64,000 nucleotides of DNA, from NCBI GenBank assembly GCA_947642745.1, contig CANRTU010000006.1, positions 1 to 64,000 on the forward strand, written 5' to 3'. Shown piece after piece: positions 27,760 to 36,845 of this stretch. The position numbers and the translations under genes were made by a program. Positions within the stretch are counted from its first letter, which is position 1. The number at the start of each line of letters is the position of its first letter. The stretch is from an uncultured Eubacterium sp. (GTDB lineage: Bacteria > Bacillota > Clostridia > Lachnospirales > Lachnospiraceae). The notes beneath the pieces were generated by a model. The model was not told the origin of the DNA. It was given only the letters and a program-made list of their open reading frames with translations, and did not search any database.

Positions 27760-28216
27760 AGTGACTTGTGATGAGGGTGTTACAGCGGAGTATGCTGCCC
27801 GGTCCATTCGCTGGCTGGCGGAGGCAGATGAAACTCTGGTAAGGGAAATCTGCCAGTACGCTCTTTATTATCTTCAGGATGAGTCAGAATCCACAAGCAG
27901 GGGAGAACTGTCGGACGAAGATATGCGGCACATACAAGAGCCGTCAGAGGTTCTTCGCTATATGGAGTCTGGCAGCCTGGACATCAGGATTCCCAAAGAT
28001 CTGGAAATCCCTGTACTGGATCTGAGTGGTGGCTGTGACTGGCAGGAGGATGAGGGGCTGCACTGTCTGATAAAAAATGGCCATGTGGTCTACATGGGTT
28101 CCTGGAATGATGAGGATGTGTGGGATGAGCACTTGCTGAACGATGATAAATATTTATCCAATTATGTGCTTTATCCCAAACGTGAGGAGTTGCGGCAAAA
28201 GCTGCGGAGAGACTAA
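27734..28216 (+). CDS. Small acidic protein of unknown function, DUF6985-like
   Basis: This 160-residue ORF has a TTG start and a poor G-rich ribosome site. The C-terminal part, CDWQEDEGLHCLI then VVYMGSWNDEDVWDEH, has the acidic, tryptophan-rich look of DUF6985-type proteins. I cannot confirm the family. An in-frame stop lies 8 codons upstream, so the natural N-terminus may have been lost in the same deletions that shaped its neighbours. It sits between transporter and relaxase remnants. Confidence 0.5.
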   Translation: MLAFHRQIEVTCDEGVTAEYAARSIRWLAEADETLVREICQYALYYLQDESESTSRGELSDEDMRHIQEPSEVLRYMESGSLDIRIPKDLEIPVLDLSGGCDWQEDEGLHCLIKNGHVVYMGSWNDEDVWDEHLLNDDKYLSNYVLYPKREELRQKLRRD

Positions 28217-28669
28217 AACAGCATCCGCCAGAGAAAATCCCACACCTGAAGCTGCCATGAATACTCCGGTCAGAAAATTTGTGGAATTTCTTCCCGCAGG
28301 AGCGGAACACTGTACCCCCCCCCTGGGGGAATCATGGTCGAAACCGAAAGGAACCCGCCTGATGACTACCTTGCAAGAAGATTCTTCTCTGGCAGGGGAG
28401 GACGCTTCTTTGCTGTATCGCTGTTATTGCATGAAGCTGAATCAGCCTCCAAATGCCGTTGCATGGATAAAAGCCCGGGCAACGGCATTTCCTTATCTCC
28501 GCTTCATCCTGCTCAACGGGTATACCGGCCTTATCCGTGACTACTGCCGGGAGTTTTTTGTTTCCAAAGGCATGATAGCCGGCTTTGCCATCCACGACAA
28601 GAAGGACGCCATAGCTGTATTGTTCCTGCTAATTGGGGCTGACACATATCATGCCCTTCAGGATACATC
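28217..28669. other. Gene-poor scar between the transporter remnants and the surface operon
   Basis: A 246-codon ORF runs through here, but only a short piece of it resembles a protein family (the MobA/MobL fragment at 28539-28603). The rest has no recognisable domain. Together with the flanking remnants it looks like residue of lost mobile DNA. Confidence 0.5.
28539..28603 (+). pseudogene. Fragment of a MobA/MobL-type plasmid relaxase
   Basis: The frame reads DYCREFFVSKGMIAGFAIHD, a segment well known from the N-terminal region of MobA/MobL relaxases of Firmicute mobile elements. There it precedes GDGNPHAH, the metal-site histidines. Here the similarity stops immediately after IHDKKDA and the histidine motif is absent, so it is a relic. 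Confidence 0.55.
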
Positions 28670-28698
28670 TCACGAAAAGCATTTTTCAGACACGCTCT
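28644..28698 (-). repeat. Dispersed repeat, family 2, copy B
   Basis: On the minus strand AGAGCGTGTCTGAAAAATGC continues through GATGTATCCTGAAGGGCATG to ATATGT, matching the copy at 10590-10644. It overlaps the 3' end of the ligase-nitroreductase gene and encodes its last residues (SVSEKCFS). Confidence 0.65.
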
Positions 28699-30742
28699 GG
28701 ATAAAATGGATTACCTCTTCTTTTTTCTGTAACAATGCCCCTTCCGCAACCGGATATCCCAGCGCTATGGCTGCCCATACAATATCGTTTTGCGGAATGC
28801 CAAGGCTGTCCAGCTCACTCTTAACCGGCGGTGCGTCACGCAGTGTCTTCAGCGGATTTAACCATACCGAACCGATTCCATAAGAAGCGGCTGCCAGCAT
28901 GATATTCTCCGCTGCGCAGGAGGCGTCCTGACATCCATCGGCATTTCTCTTATCGTTTGACACCAGCACTAATGCCTGCGGATTCTCCCATCCATAGAAG
29001 TAAACCCGGTTCTGTTGTGCTGCCTCCTGCGTCTTTTCACGAAGCCGCCTGATATCTTCCTGAGACGTCAGGACAGTGAACCTCCAGCTTTGCATATTAT
29101 GGCCGCTCGGAGCATAACACCCTGCCCGCACAATCATTTCCAGGACAGGGCGCCTGATTTCCTGTTCTGTAAATTTCCGCACACTCCTCCTGGAAAAAAT
29201 GACCTGCATCACCGGATTCATCAGCTCCAGACTTTCCTTATCTTCCCAGAGCATACGCAGTTTTCCGCAGTCAGTCTTCTGCATCCGGTTACGTGGGATA
29301 CGCCGGACCACCACTGCCTGTCTGGGGATTTTATGCCGCTGCAGCCTTGTGGATAAAAACTTTAGCAGTCCTTCCTGCGTATAGCCGCTTTTTACAGCCA
29401 CAAAAAGAACCGGCACCTGCCCAAGGATGCCATCCGGATCATCCACACCGATACAGGCGCATTCCCGTACAGAATCGTATTGCCCGGCAGCCTCTTCCAC
29501 CTCAACCGGCGAAACTTTTTCCCCGCCCACGTTAATGATGTCATCTGCACGTCCCAGCATATAGAGATACCCTTCCTCATCCATATAAGCCATATCCCCG
29601 GTCAGAAGCCATCCTGCGGTCAGCGTCTTCTCCGTTAGCTGCGGCTGTTTCCAGTAACCTGTCATAAGCATATCACCCTTTAACGCCATGCGGCCCGGAT
29701 TCGTACTGCTGCTATCCATTTCCTTTCCGTCCGCATCCACAATCTTAACCTGCACATGCGGCAATGTCTTCCCCAGCATCCCGGCCCTGGCCGGATCACG
29801 GACAGCCTGCGCCACATCGCAAAAGACCGCTCCGCCGGACTCAGAGCTGCCCCATGTATTAAAAATCCGCACCCCCGGCAATAATTCCGTAATCTCTTTC
29901 CTCTGGCGGATACTAAGGGAGCCGGCGCCAAATTCAATAAACCGCATTCCGCCAAGTACCCGTGCAAACGCATCCTGCATCTGCGAACGCATAATCTCGT
30001 AAGCAGCCGGAACTGCCGCCATACAATTACATCCAAAAGCGGACACATTCTGCTCTGCTTCCCTGGCAAATGTAAAACCATTTTGCAACACGACCGTCCC
30101 GCCCTGATACAACACCGCACGCAGGACACGCAGCGCAAAGGAATGATGCAGCGGAAGCGGCAGCAACAGGCAGTCCTCCCTTTGAATCCCTATCCCCTGC
30201 GCCGTATCTGTCAGAATATGGTATACCGAACGGCAGGTCAGTATCACTCCTTTTGGTTTCCCCGTCGTACCCGTTGTAAATAACAGCTCCGCAATCTCCT
30301 CTTCTTCTGGTGAAACAGGCACAGCAGGCTCCAAAGGGCTGCCATTTCGCACCGCCTCCCCTGCACGGCGGTACATTTCCCGCAGTGAAAGGATACGGCA
30401 CAAAACTTTCCCTTTCACCGGCTTATCCGTCAGTAAAAGGGATGCGCCCGCTTCTGTACATATTGCCGCCATACTTTCCGGCGTGCCGTTTTTATCCAGA
30501 AAGACAGCAACTGCCCCGCTGGCCCGGACCGCCATATAAGCCGCCACCATCTCCGGCCCTGATACAGCGGAAAAACAGACCCTGTCCCCATGCCTGATCC
30601 CCTCCGCACGCAAAGCCCCTGCCATACAGACAGCCCTTTTCACTAATTCCTGATAGGTAAGCTGTTCCTTTTTAAAGATTACCGCCCGCCGCTCCGGCTG
30701 GGATTCTGCCAGCTCCAGCAGGCGGTTCCACAATGTATCCAT
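28670..30742 (-). CDS. Adenylate-forming ligase fused to a nitroreductase domain
   Basis: This 690-residue two-domain protein has an ANL-superfamily ligase at residues 1-510. Core motifs are LLFTTGTTGKPKGV near 155, NTWGSSESGG, TGDMAYMDEEGY and the catalytic lysine region KTDCGKLR. A complete FMN nitroreductase domain follows at about 520-680 (RRSVRKFT, APSGHNMQSWRF, GIGSVWLN). The start is taken at the second ATG, 9 nt after AAGGA. A carrier protein, an MBOAT acyltransferase and an SGNH protein precede it in one operon, so it likely loads an acyl or aminoacyl group onto the carrier, as DltA does. The flavin domain may oxidise or reduce that group (inference). The last residues are encoded by a repeat. 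Confidence 0.88.
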   Translation of the reverse strand: MDTLWNRLLELAESQPERRAVIFKKEQLTYQELVKRAVCMAGALRAEGIRHGDRVCFSAVSGPEMVAAYMAVRASGAVAVFLDKNGTPESMAAICTEAGASLLLTDKPVKGKVLCRILSLREMYRRAGEAVRNGSPLEPAVPVSPEEEEIAELLFTTGTTGKPKGVILTCRSVYHILTDTAQGIGIQREDCLLLPLPLHHSFALRVLRAVLYQGGTVVLQNGFTFAREAEQNVSAFGCNCMAAVPAAYEIMRSQMQDAFARVLGGMRFIEFGAGSLSIRQRKEITELLPGVRIFNTWGSSESGGAVFCDVAQAVRDPARAGMLGKTLPHVQVKIVDADGKEMDSSSTNPGRMALKGDMLMTGYWKQPQLTEKTLTAGWLLTGDMAYMDEEGYLYMLGRADDIINVGGEKVSPVEVEEAAGQYDSVRECACIGVDDPDGILGQVPVLFVAVKSGYTQEGLLKFLSTRLQRHKIPRQAVVVRRIPRNRMQKTDCGKLRMLWEDKESLELMNPVMQVIFSRRSVRKFTEQEIRRPVLEMIVRAGCYAPSGHNMQSWRFTVLTSQEDIRRLREKTQEAAQQNRVYFYGWENPQALVLVSNDKRNADGCQDASCAAENIMLAAASYGIGSVWLNPLKTLRDAPPVKSELDSLGIPQNDIVWAAIALGYPVAEGALLQKKEEVIHFIQSVSEKCFS

Positions 30743-30852
30743 ACGCATTTCCTTCTCTTTCTATTTGTTTACATATTTGAAAACAAGGCAGGCATTAACC
30801 GTCTGTCGCTTCTTTTCCGCCTGCTCTGGCGTTACATTTCAGAATTTTCCAG

Positions 30853-31080
30853 TTATGCCCGCAGCCGCCCGATCATCTTCGCCAGCCCGCTGACAGAATT
30901 AAAATTTTCCTCTATAATCTCTTCATATGGGATTGTGATGCCAAACTCCATGGTCAATGCCGCAATGATCCCTGTAATTGTCAGGGAATCCAGTATCCCG
31001 TCATCTACCAGCGCATCCGACGCCGTAAAATCAATCTCCGGATATTCCTCTGCCAGAAGCTCCAAAATCTTCTCTTCCAT
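30853..31080 (-). CDS. Acyl carrier protein (DltC-like)
   Basis: This 75-residue acidic protein has the phosphopantetheine attachment site GILDSLTITGII with Ser near residue 32, as in DltC and other carrier proteins. ATGGAGGAATT precedes the ATG. It lies 16 nt after the MBOAT gene and about 110 nt before the ligase gene. It presumably carries the activated acyl or aminoacyl group from the ligase to the membrane acyltransferase. Confidence 0.9.
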   Translation of the reverse strand: MEEKILELLAEEYPEIDFTASDALVDDGILDSLTITGIIAALTMEFGITIPYEEIIEENFNSVSGLAKMIGRLRA

Positions 31081-31096
31081 TAATTAATTCCTCCAT

Positions 31097-32650
31097 TTAA
31101 AATTGTATGTATACAAAATTGCTCCCACCCTGCTCCGGCCCATAAATGCCAAAAATTATAACAGCCATGATCGAAGCTACATAAAAAACACAGCGGACAG
31201 GCAGATACCAGCCGGCAATTTTCTCCCGTACGCACCCCTTTTCCTGCTGTATATCGACAAACCAGAGTATGCCGGCCGCAAAAAGCGCCAGCGCAAATTC
31301 TTTCCACTCCAGCCCCTGCTCATACAGCGTATTATCCACTAACTGCCATAATTTGGGCTGTGTCAGGATTCTTTTAAAAATCATTCCGGATACATGCAGA
31401 TCCCCCGGAACCGTAATGATCCTTCCGATACAAAACAGTAAAAACGTGCGTATTGTCCGGAATACTTTCCACCCTTTCTTTTCCAGATCCACATGCAGGA
31501 TCTTTGACATTTTTCTTATTTCCGGCGCAAACACTGTTGATAAAATAATCAGCGACCCCCAGTAAACGCCCCATACCAGATAACTGGCCCCTGTACCATG
31601 CCATAGCCCCGTTAACACCCAGACAACGGACAGAGGGACTACCGTCAGTACGGCACGGCCTGCCCTTTTACCAGCTTTCCTGCCTGCCATACCTGATAAA
31701 CGGATCAGGCGGGGTGAAATGACCAGAGGCATATAGACATAATCCCTGAACCATACGCCCAGTGTTATATGCCATCTGCGCCAGAATTCCGACGCTGATT
31801 CCGCAAAAAAAGGATGGTTAAAATTCTTTTCCAGAACAATACCAAACATCTGTGATACCCCGGCCGCAATGTCCATGCAGCCAGAAAAATCGCTGTAAAT
31901 CTGAACTGCTGATAAAATGACCGCTATACACAGTACCGCCCCGCCGGGCGCACCCTCATCTGAAAACACTGTGGCAGTAAACAAAGCAATGCGGTCAGCA
32001 ATAACCATTTTCTTAAAATATCCCCAGATGACAAGCTGTGCGCCAAAGCAAAAAGACCGGTAATCAAACCGATGCCCCTGATACAGATACCCTGCCAGTA
32101 TTCTGTGTTTTGCAACCGGCCCCTGCAATATTTTGGGAAAAAACAGGATAAACAGCAGCAGCTTAAAATAATTCCCTTCCGGCTGGTCCTTTTTCCAGTA
32201 TACATCCGCCAGATATCCAATTGATGAAAACGTATAATAAGAAATACCAAGCGGAACCACAAATCCGGACTTCCATTCCAGAAAGGAATGCAGCTTGCAA
32301 AATAACAGAATCACCAGCAGCACAATACTCCCTGCCATAAGATAAAACCGTGATTTTTTCTTCTGTTTATTACAATCTCCTTCCTGATCCATGCAGCCAG
32401 TACAAACGCCTGCACAATATACGATAAAAGACGTCATTAATACAAACACCAGCGTATTGACTCCGGCGGTACTGTAAAACGCAATACTGCCAGCCAGCAG
32501 CACCACCCACTGCACTCTGCCCGGTACAAGATAGTAAACAAACAGCAGGAGCAGTACAAACACTATAAAATAAAACGATAAAAACGACGGATTTAATGTA
32601 TGAAACCACTCGTCAAAGTGAAACTCTGTATATGGATTTGACGAAAACAT
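31097..32650 (-). CDS. MBOAT family membrane O-acyltransferase (DltB/AlgI-like)
   Basis: This 517-residue polytopic membrane protein has the family motifs FWRRWHITLGVWFRDYVYMP and the catalytic histidine in LTGLWHGTGASYL. The start is set at MFSSNPYTE because GGAAGGAG lies 6 nt upstream; the track's longer start would overlap the preceding gene. It should pass an acyl group from the carrier across the membrane to a surface acceptor. The context (ligase, carrier, SGNH protein) is that of a dlt-type or alginate-acetylation-type system. Confidence 0.92.
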   Translation of the reverse strand: MFSSNPYTEFHFDEWFHTLNPSFLSFYFIVFVLLLLFVYYLVPGRVQWVVLLAGSIAFYSTAGVNTLVFVLMTSFIVYCAGVCTGCMDQEGDCNKQKKKSRFYLMAGSIVLLVILLFCKLHSFLEWKSGFVVPLGISYYTFSSIGYLADVYWKKDQPEGNYFKLLLFILFFPKILQGPVAKHRILAGYLYQGHRFDYRSFCFGAQLVIWGYFKKMVIADRIALFTATVFSDEGAPGGAVLCIAVILSAVQIYSDFSGCMDIAAGVSQMFGIVLEKNFNHPFFAESASEFWRRWHITLGVWFRDYVYMPLVISPRLIRLSGMAGRKAGKRAGRAVLTVVPLSVVWVLTGLWHGTGASYLVWGVYWGSLIILSTVFAPEIRKMSKILHVDLEKKGWKVFRTIRTFLLFCIGRIITVPGDLHVSGMIFKRILTQPKLWQLVDNTLYEQGLEWKEFALALFAAGILWFVDIQQEKGCVREKIAGWYLPVRCVFYVASIMAVIIFGIYGPEQGGSNFVYIQF

Positions 32651-32724
32651 CTGATACTCCTTCCTGGCATATTTGATAAACGCTTTCCGTGAGATCTGTC
32701 CGACGGTATGATACATCCTGCGGG

Positions 32725-35700
32725 TCACAGGGCTGATTTTTCAGACAGATTTATATGTGTGATCTGATAGTCATCCATACGGCTAAAAACAATAATATCC
32801 ACAACCGTATCTGTCACTTTATTGTATACGACCAGGATAATCCCAACACCCGCAACTACTTTACTTTCTACTTTACTTTCCTCTTTTCCCTGTATCGTAA
32901 TTTCACATCCACTGTAGCCCCTCATAACTCCGATCTTTTTGGTGCCATGTATTACCTCTTCCGCCTTTTCCCTGTCACCGGCTGTCTCCTCTTCCATCCA
33001 TGTCAGCGTATCCAGCTGTTCCAGCGCATCCATAAGCTCTTCGTAGTTTTCTGAATCATCATCCTCTGTCCCATATGGTATAGCAAGGCAGGACACCTTT
33101 CCCTGTGCCAGTTCATCCAGATAGTCGTCCTTATCGCTGATACTCTGAAGCAGGCGGTCTGACAGCTTTGCCATTGCCACGTCCCATTCCCGGTAATCCT
33201 CATCTCCCCGGTGATCTGTGAGGGCGTAGCGCTCCCTGAGATAAGCGCCAAGGTATACACTGTCTTTCCTTACCCCATAAACATTCAAATGTGCGTTATC
33301 TTTATAAAAATCCCTGCGTGAAAAATTCAGTTCACGGTCTAAATCCGTAAAATTAATAAAAGGCACCTCATACGCTTCTGCGATCAGCGATACAGTATGA
33401 AAATAAGGCTGCTGCTGGTCCGCATTCATCGGCTGGGTCGATACAAACACCAGGGGGATATTGTTTTCCCTGCATAAACGGATGATCTTTTTCAGATAAT
33501 ATTCCTGCTTCTCACCAACCGCCAGATACTCTATGCAGTCGGCCCCTGTGTTCATCTGCGCATCCGCTCTCCCATATAAAGGGGCAGACCCTTTATCGAA
33601 TTCCAGCTCCCCGCTCCAGTTATAATGCATAAAATCGTTTTCTGACAATTCCCAATACCGGCCATGGAATAATGGAAATTGCAGAATAAAATCCAGCCTG
33701 TCTTCCATGCTGCAGGAAGCGGCTATGGCTTCTAATTTTATCAGGCCGTTTTTTAGCCCCGACGTATTGGTCATTTGCTGCTGATAGCCTGAAAACTCAT
33801 CCTGAAACCGCATGGAACTGACCTCAAAAACAACTACCTTTGGCGGATTTATTTTTAATGCCTCTTTCATAAAATAATAACTGTTCCATACCGGGCTGGT
33901 GTTTCCCCACAGGTTGTAAGCGCTGATTCCAAATTCATCCCATAAAATCCCCCCGTCGAGATTAATTCCTGTCCTGCTGCTGCCAACAAGCAGCACATCC
34001 ACACTTCCTTTTTCCTGCAGGTAATAGTTTTGCATCGTAGTAATACCATCGGTATTTTTATTCCTTAATGTATAGCAGGCCACATACATTGCTGTCAGCA
34101 GCAGGGCAGCACAAAGCATACATGATACCGCCCGCTTTGCGTATTCTGTCCGGTCATAAGTCAATGCTTCGTCAGACCGGTGGTTATTATACTCTTTTGC
34201 GCCTGCCTGTCTGTTCACCCATGAGCCGGGTAAAACAGCCAGCTTTCCCGAACGTAAGTATAAATTGCGCAGCGCTGCGGCTGCGGAAAGAACGCACAAT
34301 ATTACCAGGGCAAACCATGGCGCCCGCGAAAATAACTGATAATATTTTATGTATTCCGGTATGTAACCGGGGCCGAACCTGATCTGCCCATCCCCTGAAC
34401 CTGCGATATATATAAGCTCCCCAGTCTCTTTACCTGCCTCTCCTTCATAATCAGGGACTGTCCGGTAAATGCCCTTAACCGTATCAGCAGTCTCAGATTT
34501 GCTGATCAATTCTGATTCTGTAATTTCACCTGTAAATGTCCTGGGATTTACCAGCATGACGTCCCCGGTAGAAAAGCAGGATGTAATCATGCCAGACCCG
34601 TAAGATGATATGGATGCGGCAATCCCCTCTTTGCCGGAGACGGACACATCCCCCAGGTTAAGGCAGTATAGAATTTCCCCCGCAAAATTATCCGCCAGAC
34701 CCCCTGCCCGGTATTTCCCCCTTACCTTTGCCTTGTTATAACAGTTTATGATCCGTGCATTTCCACCTCCGTGGCTTGTAATGCTGCCTATGCATTCACC
34801 CCGGAACAAACCGCTTTCTATCCCCAGATTTCTTACTTCGCCTCCCAGTAAGGCAAAAATCCCGGCATACCTGTCCTCGCAGGACACATTATATATACAA
34901 TGCCCCTGCCCGTCATACGTTCCATTAAAAAATATCCCTTTTTTTACATCACCGATTGGTTTCCAGTTTTCCCCGTCCGGAAAATAAAGGTCCTGCGTCT
35001 GTTCAAAAAAATATCCGGCATAATTGACGCCTATATTTACACAATCCCTTAAACATGCCAGGTCTTCGCAGGAAGAAATTAAAAAGGGGTCTTCTTTCGT
35101 GCCCTTCCCGTCAAAACTGTATTTCTTCTCAGACAACGTAAGGAACTCCTGTTTCTTTTCTTCTCTTTCCTGCCGGAAAATATCCGGCTCATACGTGCTG
35201 TCAAAGCAGACGCCGCCTTCTTTCCATACCATAAAAACCGTATTGCCACGGGTAATCAGCTTTTCCTCTTTCTCTTTATCTGCTGTATACTGCTGAAAAA
35301 GGTTTTGATAAAACAGCTCCATGCATGACCCGGCCTCCCGCAGAGCTACAATACCGGAATCTGAGATAGTCCCTGAAAACGTACCATCATCCGTCAGCTT
35401 CTCTGCGTCCGCCGCATAACAGTAACGGATGTCCGCACTACCATATGAAGTAATCCCTGCCGTAACTACGCTCTCACCCGCACCTTCCACATGTCCGGAA
35501 TTCCAGCAGAACATAATAAGTCCCGGATAATTATCGGTAATCCCGCCAGCCCGGCTGTCCGCATATACATCCGCCTTATTATAACAATTAATAATCCTGG
35601 CTGTTCCTGTCCCATGGCTGGTAATACTTCCCGCACAGTTCCCCTGAAAATAGCCGCTTTCAATTCCCAGGTTCCTTACTTCCCCGCCTAAAAACGAAAA

Positions 35701-36057
35701 CAGTCCGGCATACTGGTTATTGCTGTAAATATTTGACAATGTATAGCCATCGCCGTTATACGTCCCCGCAAAAATATGACCCGACAGATCTCCAATCGGA
35801 ATCCAGTTTTCTCCGTCCGGAAAGAAAATATCCGCTGTCTGCTTAAAGAATACCCCTTCCAGACTATCCCCATCATTTACCATATCCCGGAGGCTGGATA
35901 GATCTTCGTACGAAGAAATGAGGTATGGGTCATCCGTTACCCCTCCCCCTTCCCAGACATCCTCCCGCCCTTCCGCTGATACTGGCGCTGCCCGGGCAAA
36001 TACCATTATGCACACCGCCATTAGCAGTATCCCCAAAAAACATATCTGCTTTTTCAT
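32725..36057 (-). CDS. Membrane-anchored SGNH (DltD/AlgJ-like) protein with two N-terminal GLUG modules
   Basis: This 1110-residue protein starts with a signal peptide (cleavage near VSAEG). Two GLUG-type beta-solenoid modules follow (about 40-240 and 315-520), each starting D-x-x-Y/F-L-I-S-S and carrying a YNGDGYTLSNIYS or YDGQGHCIYNVSC core. Two hydrophobic segments (near 580 and 655) flank a short loop. An SGNH-like domain (about 690-960) has block I VGSSRTG and block V DNAHLN. In DltD/AlgJ proteins this domain helps transfer the acyl group. The first gene of the acylation operon, it is preceded by AAGGAGG and the shared promoter at 36081-36128. GLUG fusion to DltD-like domains is unusual. 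Confidence 0.85.
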   Translation of the reverse strand: MKKQICFLGILLMAVCIMVFARAAPVSAEGREDVWEGGGVTDDPYLISSYEDLSSLRDMVNDGDSLEGVFFKQTADIFFPDGENWIPIGDLSGHIFAGTYNGDGYTLSNIYSNNQYAGLFSFLGGEVRNLGIESGYFQGNCAGSITSHGTGTARIINCYNKADVYADSRAGGITDNYPGLIMFCWNSGHVEGAGESVVTAGITSYGSADIRYCYAADAEKLTDDGTFSGTISDSGIVALREAGSCMELFYQNLFQQYTADKEKEEKLITRGNTVFMVWKEGGVCFDSTYEPDIFRQEREEKKQEFLTLSEKKYSFDGKGTKEDPFLISSCEDLACLRDCVNIGVNYAGYFFEQTQDLYFPDGENWKPIGDVKKGIFFNGTYDGQGHCIYNVSCEDRYAGIFALLGGEVRNLGIESGLFRGECIGSITSHGGGNARIINCYNKAKVRGKYRAGGLADNFAGEILYCLNLGDVSVSGKEGIAASISSYGSGMITSCFSTGDVMLVNPRTFTGEITESELISKSETADTVKGIYRTVPDYEGEAGKETGELIYIAGSGDGQIRFGPGYIPEYIKYYQLFSRAPWFALVILCVLSAAAALRNLYLRSGKLAVLPGSWVNRQAGAKEYNNHRSDEALTYDRTEYAKRAVSCMLCAALLLTAMYVACYTLRNKNTDGITTMQNYYLQEKGSVDVLLVGSSRTGINLDGGILWDEFGISAYNLWGNTSPVWNSYYFMKEALKINPPKVVVFEVSSMRFQDEFSGYQQQMTNTSGLKNGLIKLEAIAASCSMEDRLDFILQFPLFHGRYWELSENDFMHYNWSGELEFDKGSAPLYGRADAQMNTGADCIEYLAVGEKQEYYLKKIIRLCRENNIPLVFVSTQPMNADQQQPYFHTVSLIAEAYEVPFINFTDLDRELNFSRRDFYKDNAHLNVYGVRKDSVYLGAYLRERYALTDHRGDEDYREWDVAMAKLSDRLLQSISDKDDYLDELAQGKVSCLAIPYGTEDDDSENYEELMDALEQLDTLTWMEEETAGDREKAEEVIHGTKKIGVMRGYSGCEITIQGKEESKVESKVVAGVGIILVVYNKVTDTVVDIIVFSRMDDYQITHINLSEKSAL

Positions 36058-36080
36058 AAGCTCTGTCCTCCTTCATATTC

Positions 36081-36128
36081 AGTTTAATCTAATATAGTGC
36101 GATTATCAATCCATATTTCAAATTGCAG
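36081..36128 (-). promoter_or_regulatory. Promoter of the acylation operon with shared upstream box (copy 1)
   Basis: On the minus strand TTGATA (36104-36109), 17 nt, then TAAACT (36081-36086). Immediately upstream of the -35 is AATTTGAAATATGGA. The same box and spacing recur at 59235-59280 before the long polysaccharide operon, where the arms read AAATTTGAAATATAAATTGA. This suggests one regulator or sigma factor controls both. Confidence 0.75.
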
Positions 36129-36196
36129 ACGATAATATGTTGCCTGGGCGAAGTTTTGGAGACTATTTCCTGTTAAAAATTCACATATAATAGGAT

Positions 36197-36227
36197 TTTT
36201 ACTCTAAAACTGTATTTAATAGTAAAA
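36197..36227. promoter_or_regulatory. Inverted repeat upstream of the XRE regulator
   Basis: TTTTACT at 36197-36203 and AGTAAAA at 36221-36227 form a 7-bp inverted repeat with 17 nt between, ending 22 nt before the regulator's start codon. It may be an autoregulatory operator; AT-rich chance is possible. Confidence 0.4.
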
Positions 36228-36249
36228 TGGGACAAAAGGAGATCATTCT

Positions 36250-36663
36250 ATGAATCAGTTTGGAGACAGGTTACGGGAATTACGTGAAGAGCGGAATTTA
36301 AAACAACGGGATGTTGCACAGGCCCTTTCCATCAGCAATAAAGTCCTTTCCAGTTACGAACGCAACGTTGCGTTTCCTTCAATAGAAATGCTGAAAAGAA
36401 TCTGTGAATATTACAATGTATCTGCGGACTACCTGTTGCAGATTGATGTAAAAAAAGAAAAACCGGAAACCAGAAATTCTTTCCGGCTTGTCGCACTAAA
36501 CCCACATCAGATAAGGCTGCTTTCCTATTATGAACGGCTCAACACTGAAAACAAAGACGCTGTCCGTGGGGCAATGGTGCTTTATTATAAAGAACAGATG
36601 CGAAAAAAAAACGATACCCGGACGGATTCTGATGACGAAAAAAACAGCAGCCCACCACATTAA
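36250..36663 (+). CDS. XRE-family helix-turn-helix regulator
   Basis: This 137-residue protein has an N-terminal Cro/CI-type HTH (LRELREERNLKQRDVAQALS, then YERNVAFPSIEML) at about residues 8-62. A short hydrophilic C-terminal part of unknown function follows. AAAAGGAGA supports the start. It is divergent from the acylation operon across a 190-bp gap that contains the shared promoter box. It is therefore the most obvious local candidate to regulate the two surface operons, but this is inference. Confidence 0.88.
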   Translation: MNQFGDRLRELREERNLKQRDVAQALSISNKVLSSYERNVAFPSIEMLKRICEYYNVSADYLLQIDVKKEKPETRNSFRLVALNPHQIRLLSYYERLNTENKDAVRGAMVLYYKEQMRKKNDTRTDSDDEKNSSPPH

Positions 36664-36845
36664 AAGACTCATGCGCAGCCATTCCATGAATAAACAAGAA
36701 GATAGCAGATCCTGTTTTTTCCAGGTTCATACTCTTAGTATACGCTATACTGTAAATGTTGTCAATTTATTTTTTACTAATCTAGTTCTGTTCTATTTCT
36801 TTGCGATTTTCTTTTGTCATGCCAGAAAATGAATCTGTCCCCGTT

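Noticed and set aside
28143-28883. 246-codon ORF as an intact gene
   Set aside because: It overlaps a real gene's end on the other strand, and only about 20 residues resemble a relaxase; treated as a scar.
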